DNA from: Myrica gale
Lineage: Eukaryota > Streptophyta > Magnoliopsida > Fagales > Myricaceae
Length of the DNA: 64,000 nt
NCBI GenBank assembly: GCA_963930655.1
Contig: OZ005608.1
Location: 18,687,271-18,751,270, forward strand
Direction: 5' to 3'
Below are positions 55,031 to 64,000 of this stretch, piece by piece (within the stretch, counting starts at the first letter, position 1; each line of letters starts with the position of its first letter). The translations under genes were made by a program, and so were the position numbers. The notes under the pieces were generated by a model, which was given only the letters and a program-made list of their open reading frames with translations, made no database searches and was not told where the DNA came from.

Positions 55031-55650
55031 TATTCATAGTTCTAGCATTGATGGAGATTTTCTTCTTATCAAGATCATCGTATTCATTTTCCTTTTGGAG
55101 AGTCTTAAGCTCTCCAAACTTTTTTGTATTAATATGAGGACCATTACAATGCATACCAATAAATCAGAACAATAGATTGAAAATAAACCTTCATCCTAAT
55201 TTTTAAATAAACAAAATCATTTCATCGAAAAAATGGTGGTCTCAAAGTGAAAAGTCCTTCCAACTTGAATGTTGAAGCTTGTGGTTGTCATTCTAATTTA
55301 AGATTGTTAAATCTTTCGAAAATAAGAATACTATAGTTCATAAGAATATTCATAGTTCTAGCATTGATGGAGATTTTCTTCTTATCAAGATCATCGTATT
55401 CATTATCCTTTTTGAGAGTCTTAGGCTCTCCAAACTTTTGTGTAGGAATATGAGGACCATTTACAATGTATAACCATAAATCAGAACAATAAATTGAAAA
55501 TAAACCTTCATCCTAGTTTTTAAATAAACAAAATCAGTTCATCGAAAAAATGGTGGTCTCAAAGTGAAAAGCACTTCAGCTTGAATGTAAAAGCTTGTGG
55601 TTGTCATTCTAGTTCAAAATTGTTAAATCTTTCAAAAATAAGAATATCAA
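55031..55650. repeat. Tandem duplication, period 316 bp, two copies
   Basis: The unit starting ATTCATAGTTCTAGCATTGA occurs at 55032 and 55348, with a few substitutions and small indels. It adjoins the Copia gag remnant and is probably its 5' leader or intergenic part (minus orientation). Confidence 0.85.
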
Positions 55651-56519
55651 AATCTATACCAATTGAAATACGGATTAAGGCGATTCAAGATGTGTGTGAA
55701 TTGATTTTTAATTTTTTTTAAAAAATAATTCCCTAAAAATGTGTTTGCTAGAAAATTGATTGAAAGTGATCATATTGAATCCGGTTAAAAACAAAGAGCA
55801 ACCAAATTATTTTTTCAAAAAAATGTTGGACTTCTAAATTTCAAATAAACACCTTTCGTTGCTTATTTAATGACTTTGAAATTAGCTTATTTGGAAACAT
55901 GTTGAAGTATGAAAAATGTGGAACAAATTAATGTAATGAAGTTTATATAATTTATAAATTGTGTGCGATTCAAGCCATTCCATCTAGTCGCTTCAAGCTT
56001 TGAATTGTTTCCTTCTTGAAATTCTTCAATCCTGTTGTATGTCTTTTTTTTTAATCAAAGTGTTTGTATCTTTAAAGATATCCATTTATTATAATAATCG
56101 GAACATTAATGGTAAGCTAAAGTCAACATTTTAGGCATATCTTCGGCGATCCTTTACGAACTAAACTCGGATTCAGCAGCAGGGTTGGTAGGGTGACTTC
56201 CTTTCCAAATGGCAACTGTTTCCATGGGAACTCTGGGCTCAACCGTCAAGATTATTTCCTGTGCATTTGAGTCTTGCTAGGCCTTCTCAATCATGGGCCT
56301 TATTGGGCTGTTTTTTTTGCATGGGCCGAAGATTATTTACCCATTAGTATTCATGTAAAATAAAATTGTCACAAGCGAATAGAATCTGACAGGTGACATT
56401 GTCATGTTTGTTCTTAATAACAAAATATTTTGAACCGTAAATATTTTCGAAGAAAGTTATTAATTTTTGTTGTTTGGTTGGCATGTTAAAAGTGTGCTGA
56501 TTTTTTCGAAAAATATTTG
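55651..56519. other. Unclassified repeat-rich DNA
   Basis: AT-rich, non-coding. A segment at 56150-56340 is less AT-rich with GGGCC motifs (CATGGGCCTTATTGGGC). No gene is recognised. Confidence 0.4.
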
Positions 56520-57570
56520 ATTTTGGGGTTAATTATAAAAAACCCCATGAACTTGTATGTCAATCTCAAATACCTCTGTACTAAAAATCGTTACAACCCA
56601 GCCTCATCTATCACATGGCACGTTGCACTTCGGCTTTTCACTGTAATTTCGCATTAAAGCTCACGATTTATGTTACATGTGCTGAGCACGTGACACTCAG
56701 AACACGCGAACTTACCAGATTGCCTCCCGTGCCATAACTCTTCGACTAAACACGTGATGCTGTGCGTTTTGACATAACTAACCATTGGAATTTTGCGCTG
56801 AATTTCCCCTTGTGCCCTAACCAAAACTCTACGTTTTGGGTGCGTTTGTCAAAAACGCCCAACTCTCACTTACCTTGCCACCGAAGACAAACTCATATGC
56901 GTATGAAATCATCTCCGTTTGAAATCATCTCGGTCTGAAGAACGCCTTTCTGGTTTTGCGAATCTCCCAGAGCAAAAAAGACACCTTTCGTTGCTGTTGA
57001 ACTCATCTCCGTCTGAAGCTTTGGTCTTTACACTTTTTTCGCCCAAATCGTATGATATTTCTCTTCTTATAGTAGTTTTGCGAATGGGTCGGTGTGTGGT
57101 GCTTTATGTTGGATGAGTGGATGACCACTTAATGGCTTCTTCTATTATCCCGATCGCTTGTGTCTGCCATAATATGTCTATGTGATTGTCCTTATCCGTT
57201 TTTGTCTTTTATCCATTTTTACCTTCGAGCCAAATTTTGCTAACTGATATGTTACCAAGGGTTTTGAGTCAAATTATGCTAACTGCTATGTCAAAATTAA
57301 AGTATATTAATTTTGTTGGTCACTTAAGTTTTGTAATTGCAAACAATGCAGAGATCATTTATGTAGTTGCTTTTAGTGAAGTCCACTTCTATTATTTTAT
57401 ACATCTTATGTAATGCATTCTGCATTCTGCATCTTAAAAGAGTTGTTTGATCTACTTGCAGCCTTTGGTTGAGTCTGTTTGAAGTCATTCCTGTTTAAGT
57501 AGAACTTTTCAGTTTGAGTATAAGTCATTTCAGTTTAAGTACAAGATTTCAATTGTTGTTAGTTTGTTTA

Positions 57571-60500
57571 TGTGAGACCCCGTTTATTTCTTTTGCTATT
57601 TCCTATGTATTAGCTTTTAATTTCTTATGTATTAGCTTTAATTTTTATTATGGGGCCATATTTTTGACCAATGTATAGCCTAAGCTTTATGTTGAGGTAC
57701 ATCAATTAATATGAGATTTTATTTCATTAAATTTTTCCTAAATAATTTTCTTTTCGTTATGGAAGTTTTGTGCAAGTTTAAATTATATTTCCCTAAGAGC
57801 CGAAACTTGCAAGGTAAGTTTCTCTTATGAATTTATATTTTTCATTTGCCTAATATATTTCATAATCCATAAAATTAAATTATGATTAAAGATTTATATA
57901 TATTGGCCGAAAATAATTAAATGGAAAATCATGAATTTCTTTTAAGTATTTGAATATTTTTGTGTCATTAATAGGTGACATATATTATTATTATGTGACC
58001 TAAATTAGTAGTTGAATTATCATTTGAATATTAGATGAAAAGCTACTAGGCATATGATAAGTTTTAAGAGAGTTTGAAATGATAAGCACACTTGCTTATC
58101 ATAGTGATAAGCTAGCATAATGATAAGCTAGGAAACTTTTTATGTAATAAGTAAATGTGGCTATCGTAGAGATATGCTAGAACCATTATCTTAAGATAAG
58201 TTGTCATGCTTATGAGATGATAAGCTATGTAATTGAACTAGATATGCTAGAGGGCTTATAGGAGATAAGTTAGGTGACATAAGTAACTAAATTGAAAGTT
58301 AGTTGTGAGAGTAACTAGAAAGTTAGTTGTGAGAGTAACTAAGTTGGTTGAAATGTAACCAAACAAAATAAATGAGCTTGTGTCAAGGCCATTCACGTGA
58401 AGGGCATGGAAATTTGAAGAGTCAAAAGTTTGTAGGCCATGTGAGTTGTATATAAGTGATAAGAGAGCAATTAATTGACAAGACAACACAATGAAGAGAA
58501 ATGAGAGAAAAAGCAATGGAAGAGGGAGTAATTCACTTGGGAGGCATAGCTTGAGGAGACAAGGGAGGAGGTGAGAGAAAATGAGGAGAAAAAGAGAAGA
58601 GGAAAAGCCATGCATGGTCGGTCAATTCACCCAAGTTCACCCCCTTCCCCTTTTGTCATTTTCAACATGTCATTGTCCTTGTCATTGCCATTATTTCATC
58701 TTGGGAGACTCAATTGCATCAAGTGAACTCCCCCTCACACTTAGCATTTCAATTTTCACACTTCAATTGTCTTGGCCGAATACCCTATTCCCTTTCAACA
58801 CTCTCTCTTTTCCTCTTGGCCGAACCTCTCCCTTAAGCTCAAATCTTGTTCTTCTGTTCTTGCAACCAAGTCATTCCTCTAAAGTCTTAGTTTGTTTCCT
58901 TTCCTTGAGGTGACCAAATCTTCCCCTTGTGCAACTAAATTCTTCTCTTAGAAATTTCTACTCACTTAGTCATTTTTTCCTTGTTGGATTTAACTCATCT
59001 CCTTAGAGCTAAATCATTTCAAGTTTACCTTGTTTCTCCCCACCATAAAACCTACCTTAGCACCTTATAATCAAGCTCGGAACCATTCTAAAAGGGTGAA
59101 CCGAAAGTTGGGTGAAGGAAGGATCTTGGTGAAAATTTGGTGATTAGTGGAAGATAGAGGTATGCTTGATTTTACATAATGTTTTTGCTTACATTCTTTA
59201 TAAGTTCTGACCTAAGGTATTCTATTGTGCTAGGCACTTAAGGATTATGTTTAATCATCAAGGTAAGGCCAAAAATGTGGTTGTTAGTTCTAAGATTGAC
59301 GTTGGCCGAATATCTCTTGGTTGGATTTGAGTTGGTACCTTGATTTTGTTAGATCTTGAGTTTATGAGACCAACCTTAAGTTATGATGTTAGATCTAGCT
59401 ATATGAGCATGAGATCCAAACTTAAATGTTAGAAAGATGTTAAAGGATAAACAATGCATGCTAGTATGGTCTTAAAATGCAAAATGTATGCATGATGCAA
59501 GTTTTGCCATGAAGGGTTGTGATTGATGGTGTTGGCCGAAACTTATAGGTGTTGGATCTTCAAATATAATTTTGTTAAATGTCAATTTGATGGATGGCCA
59601 TGATATGTATAAAAGTTTGGTGAACACATGCATATAGGCTAGTCTTGAAATATAGTAGGTTGCATGCAAATCGAAAAGCCTAATCATTCTATGAACATGT
59701 GTGTTGGCCGAATATGTCATTGTGCTAGATCTAGAAGTTGTGTTGTGATTGGTAGATCCTAGGTTGTGAATCTGAAAATGGAGGATGAGATCACCATTGG
59801 AGAAGAAAACTTAGACAAGGAATGCTTAAAATGGTACATGGCCGAATGACCTAATAAGTGGAACCCTAATAGCAACCCTATGAATAAGATTATATTACAA
59901 GTGATGGATAAATACAATTAGGGTTATGGCCAAATGGGTTAGAAGATTTAAGCTCAATCATAAAACACGCCATATTAGTAAGAGAAAAACATAAATATGA
60001 GCTTAAAGATTCGGATTAAAAAAATTAGTAAAACTTTGTGGTGTTAAGTATAGATTGATGATTTAATTAGGATTGACCGAAACTTATGGTGAACAAATAA
60101 CCTATATTTTTGGGTTGCATAAAGATCTAATGTCAAGCCAAGGATTAATTATAATTAGGGTTAGTAATTGATAAACTTAAAGACCTAGTTAAATGTATGT
60201 AATAAAGGAAAGATTAGGATTTGATTATAGTGCAATTAGCTTGCTAATTAGAAAACGAAGTAAGATGATTAATAAGAAATTTCTATATAAAACTTTGTGA
60301 ATAATATTATATTTTCAGAAATATATCTTTGGGTAATAACCGATTTAAAATACAAATATTTAACTTGTACGATTACGTACTTAATTCTTGGTACTAAGAA
60401 ATGTTTGAATCGCATGTAGGCGATCTTCACATCTTTACACATAATCAAGGAGACCGAGGTAAGTGGAAACCGTAAGTGAAAACTTACTTTTTATAAAAAC

Positions 60501-61511
60501 TGGAATGACACACTGCATGTCTTATTGCGCATGGCAAGATGTTTTTAAATACAAGTGACATGTATTGTGCATAAAGAATGTTTCAAGTACGCATGATATA
60601 TGAACATGTCATAGCATGATCATTTGCATGAACGCATGAGAGAGACGTTTTGATGCAAATGAAATTACATACTTTCAAGCATGGCATGGCATGAGCATTG
60701 CATGATTTTCAAGAAAGTGATTTTATGCAATGTCGTATGAAAGTTTATGGAAAGATAAGTTAAGTCAAGGGGCTCTGGTCGGTACCGTACCATCATGATG
60801 GACACCCATACCGAAGGACGAATGCGAGAAGGATGGGTGAATCCTAAGAGGCAGTGCAACCACACTGAAGGACAAGAGAAGGTGTGGGCGTCGTGTCTAG
60901 CCATCAGGCCTGGGGCAACTACGGGCTAGCTCGACCAAATGGAAAGTCTCCAAGGGTAAGGGAGACGGTTCCGATGGGAACGTACAACCCGGACTCCAGG
61001 GGTTAAATGGAGCGTAAGTAGCCCACAAGTATGAAAGAAACATTTTCAAGGGCTTGGGGCCGATTTCAAGAACAAGTTATGAATTAAACGTTTTCAAGGG
61101 CCCGGGGCCAACTTCAAGCAAGAGCATATGCATATACATGACATGCATGTGCGTCATGAATTATGTTTTTCCATGTTGAGCAAGTACAAGTCAAGAGGAT
61201 GTTTTAAGTTTATGTTTTTCCCTTACTGAGTCTCTTTGAATCACGTTTTTTTAAAATTGTGTCATTCCAGATGCCTCAGGTGGAGAAAATCAGGAGGACT
61301 ACCTGACTTAGAAGGAAAAAGATTATGTTTATGTTTTCTGGATTGTGACTTGATCGATTAGATCTATCGCTTGATAAATTATGTTATGAGTTGGCTCGAG
61401 TCTCTCGTGATCCTGTACGTTTCCGCCGTGAGTATGTGAGAACGCTGGAGCTATCCCGGGGATTGCTCGCGGCTGTCACGATCCCTGCGGGATGCCGTTC
61501 GGGGCATGACA
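57571..61511. mobile_element. 3.94-kb LTR-type element (solo LTR or LARD), TSD GTTTA
   Basis: It starts TGTGAGACCCCG and ends GGGGCATGACA, with TG..CA ends. It is flanked by perfect GTTTA repeats (57566-57570 and 61512-61516). No gag, protease, RT or integrase homology is seen on either strand across it. Its 3' part is GC-richer (60770-61500), with duplicated phrases such as TTTTCAAGGGC(T/C)(T/C)GGGGCC near 61044 and 61090. A solo LTR of a large gypsy element is the simplest reading. An internal domain lacking genes (LARD) is the alternative, but no internal repeated LTR pair was noticed. Confidence 0.8.
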
Positions 61512-61816
61512 GTTTAAGTGTATGTCTTTGCTGATTAAATATAAGTCATTGAAGTATTTGCTGTATAAGTAGAAGTATAAGTCTTTGTTGTTAGTTTGTT
61601 TATAAAGAAGTCATTGTTGTTTGAGTATAAGTCATTCTGATGTTAGTAACTCATTTCATTTTTCCGTTTGAAAGTCAGTTTATTGTCATTGATGTTTAGA
61701 TAGAAGGTTGTTGTTAGTTTGTTGTCATTGTTGTTTAATTTATTGTCATTGCTTATACTGTTAGTTTGTTTAACGTATGTTTTTCTATGTTTTATAACTC
61801 TGCAGGGTCAATACCA

Positions 61817-62362
61817 ATGACAACCGAATTTGTGTTGTTCAAGGTAAACTACGGGGGACGGATTCAGAGGATGCCACGCATTGAGTACCTTGGAGACAAG
61901 AATGCGTTGCACCACGAGCCTTGAGATATGGACTTGCTCTCATTCTTTGAGCTTGAAGCGTTATGTACTGAGTACGGATATACTCAGGGTGACTTGATAT
62001 ACTACGCTCATCCAGCAAAGTCACTTGACGAAAGGTTGGTGCTGATATCGTCAGATGTGGACGTGTTGAAGATGGTGACCTGTCATAAGAGTCATAATAC
62101 AATTATTTTGTATTTGGTTGGCTTTGGAGATGAAGCTGCCCAACAACAACAACAAAGGAAATGACTTAAACTGCTTGTGGTTAAAAAAAGGGGCACAGAC
62201 AAAGCTGATAATGAGAAAGGGAAAGAAGTTGCTGAAGATTACGAAGAACCTTCTGAAAGTCCACAACTAGATTCGTTTTGGGATGAAGTAGTTAGTGGGG
62301 AAAAAGATGTCTTTGAGGATCGAGGTGACGGTGCCACTAATGGGTATCATCGTCAAATTAAT
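61817..62362 (+). pseudogene. MuDR-type transposase N-terminus (PB1-like domain), two stop codons
   Basis: The ATG at 61817 starts MTTEFVLFKVNYGGRIQRMP, then IEYLGDKNALHHEP, FFELEALCTEYGYTQGDLIY and RLVLISSDVDVLKMV, the pattern of the PB1-like domain at the start of plant MuDR transposases. In-frame TGA codons occur at 61922 and 62162; both could be CGA changed to TGA by loss of a methylated CpG. An acidic linker follows, and the frame is cut at 62363 by an inserted LTR. Confidence 0.75.
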
Positions 62363-64000
62363 TGTTAGCCCAAGGTTGTTTTGTAAACAATCCATAATTG
62401 ATTTTGATGGTAACAAAAGTTTCTAAGTTTTGAAGACTTTAGATTTTACATTGTCAATCCACTATTTTCTAAGTCATATTTCAAAGGATGAGGTTATCTC
62501 ACAAAAATGTTTCTAAGTGCTTTGAAGATTCTTGAATTTATCTTGACAATCCAAAATTTCTAAAGTATATTTCAAAGATTGAGGTTATTTCTTTAAATTA
62601 TTTTTAAGTGCACTTGAACATCATTACATAAGTTGATAATATCAATTTTTCTTATTGTAGGTGTTTAAAGAAAGTTGAAATGGATTGGACACTTTGAAGT
62701 TGCTGTTTTTCTCTCCAGTAGTTATATGTGTCGACACATACTGGACATGGTGTCAACACATCGCACTGACTCCAGAATGCTGAATACATGGTGTTGACAC
62801 ATACAGAACATGGTGTCGACACATACAAGACATGGTGTCGACATATAGGGACATGGTGTCGACACATTGCACTAACACCCGAGACAAAATTTTCAGAAAA
62901 TTTTTTCTATGTGTCAGCACATACCACGAATTTGCAGAAATTCTGGAATGACGCCAGATCGTTCAAATTGATTCAAAATTGTCTCAAATGTCCCCCAACG
63001 GCACTCAATCTTTCCAAGAAGACCCTTAATGACCGTTGAAGACCTAGAAGCTATAAGAAGAAGGAGATGGAGAGAGAGAATACTAAGCTCGATCAAAATC
63101 GCAATATCTAGAGAGAGAACAAGCCAAAAAGCCAAAGAAAATCAATTTGCTGATCTCTTCAAGTCCGAAGCTCTTATTGTCAAATCTCATCCTCTTGCTC
63201 ATCATTGACAACCAAGCCTTCAAAGGAAGAGAGAGATTTCTTGAAGAAGGAACAACACACTTGCAATCAATCCTGCCATAACTTCTAGAGAGAGAAAGCT
63301 TGTTGAAGAAGAGGGAAAACAACACCTACTGAGAGAGGTTGTGCTTCCACCTGCAAAACTTTAGGTTTCCTTCATTAATCTCATCTTATTGCATCTTATT
63401 GAGCTTTATACTTGCTGATTTGGCTTAGAGAGTCATTCCATAGGATTTGAGCATTTCATTGAGTTATTTGGCTAAGAGAGCTATTCACCTATGTACTCAT
63501 TCTTTGTATAACTTTTGAGTGTTGTGTGAACACTTGTTGAGTGTTGGGAAAACACTTGGTCTTACTTGTGAGAGTAGAAGAAATCCTCTAGGTTGTGAAG
63601 ATTTGTAAAAGTTTAAGCGTGAGCTTTGAAAACGCTTTGTAACGGTTCCTTAGCACCCCGGAAGCTAAGGTGTACTTGCTATTCGAATAGTGGAGGAAGC
63701 CCAAGGAAGTCAATAGCCTTGGGGGTGGACGTACGCAAGTGTTGGCCGAACCACCTAAAAATACGGTGTTATCTCTCTAACTCTATCTCACTTATTATTC
63801 GTTTCATATCCGTATTTGTGATGCTTTTATGATTCATGATTCATTACTTATATTTAGCTTATCATCTAATATATTCAGATCTGCATTTTTATCCTTAGAG
63901 AAATAACTTTTTCCAGATCTGTGTTTTAATCGAAAAATGGGCAAGTTTTTGTAAAACCCAATTCACCCCCCCTCTTGGGTTGTTATTTAGACTCACAATT
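62363..64000 (+). mobile_element. LTR and leader of a Copia-like (SIRE-type?) element, runs off window
   Basis: It begins TGTTAGCCCAAGGTTG inside the MULE exon. Near the window end it reads CCAATTCACCCCCCCTCTTGG, a phrase I associate with the 3' part of LTRs and leaders of large plant Copia elements, just before the primer-binding site. The right border and TSD lie beyond the window. Several open frames here are short and are not genes. Confidence 0.6.
62725..62880. repeat. Minisatellite with ACATGGTGTCGACACATA units
   Basis: About five degenerate units of 18-30 bp containing the palindrome TGTCGACA occur within the Copia-like LTR. Confidence 0.8.

Larger units (their letters stand above)
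56520..62362 (+). mobile_element. MULE (MuDR-like) remnant with nested LTR element
   Basis: The proposed left end, TGGGGTTAATTATAAAAAACC at about 56519, has the style of MULE termini. The leader (56870-57560) and an intron rich in TTGTTGTTAGTTTGTT repeats lead to the acceptor CTGCAG at 61805 and an exon with the PB1-like N-terminal domain of MuDR-type transposases. The transposase core is absent because a Copia-like LTR begins at 62363. The intron was split by the element at 57571-61511. Confidence 0.55.

Noticed and set aside
58256-58913. Leu/Ser-rich open frames on both strands
   Set aside because: Inside the coding-free LTR-type element; no motif, pyrimidine-rich composition.
1-64000. CRISPR array, bacterial operons, tRNA or rRNA genes
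   Set aside because: None seen. The TGGTATCAGAGCCA match at 23509 is a retrotransposon primer-binding site, not a tRNA gene.

Overview
This is a eudicot plant nuclear segment, AT-rich and dominated by transposable elements. The evidence is: spliced genes with GT-AG introns, a plant-type AHL DNA-binding gene, a plant AP-2 mu gene whose exon sum gives 438 codons plus stop, a MIP1/RF4-type RING ligase, and plant-type CACTA, hAT, MULE, LINE, Ty3/gypsy and Ty1/copia remains. The species cannot be named from the sequence.

Layout. 1-8230: decayed CACTA (En/Spm) transposon, 3' end ..TAGTG at 8230, 5' end outside the window. 8390-11031: CACTA-like termini, one carrying a Copia-like solo LTR (8596-9064, TSD TTGCT). 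11538-25767 (minus): five-exon AT-hook/PPC gene of the AHL family (381 aa). Its 9.6-kb third intron holds an internally rearranged LINE, a gag/LTR remnant of a gypsy element, and an ORF1-only LINE inserted in that gag with a 15-bp TSD. 27873-31247: internally deleted hAT element with a perfect 8-bp TSD. 32549-41569 (minus): complete 13-exon AP2M gene. 42256-48154 (plus): inverted, head-to-head copy of AP2M exons 1-4 joined to the 3' two thirds of a MIP1-like RING E3 gene. 49600-52880: dead Tat/Ogre-like gypsy element. 54058-55030 (minus): Copia gag remnant. 56520-64000: MULE remnant (PB1-like exon) invaded by a 3.9-kb LTR-type element (TSD GTTTA) and by a Copia-like LTR that runs to the window end.

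The most interesting object is the head-to-head inverted duplication of the AP2M 5' half. The duplicated exons 1-4 (444 nt) have no stop or frameshift and end in phase 0. The first MIP1-like exon after the junction begins in phase 0 behind a usable TTGCAG acceptor that was originally coding sequence. A single 691-aa reading frame, AP-2 mu longin-like domain + coiled coil + C3HC4 RING, can therefore be read through six exons. Two later insertions (a MITE and a 5'-truncated LINE) lie only in introns of the copy. Whether this chimera is transcribed is unknown; an upstream out-of-frame ATG specific to the copy argues for caution.

Other notable points: an ORF1-only non-autonomous LINE family with two copies sharing the same deletion structure, at least two ultra-short (about 20-26 bp) LINE-tail insertions with 18-19 bp TSDs, and an internally inverted LINE.
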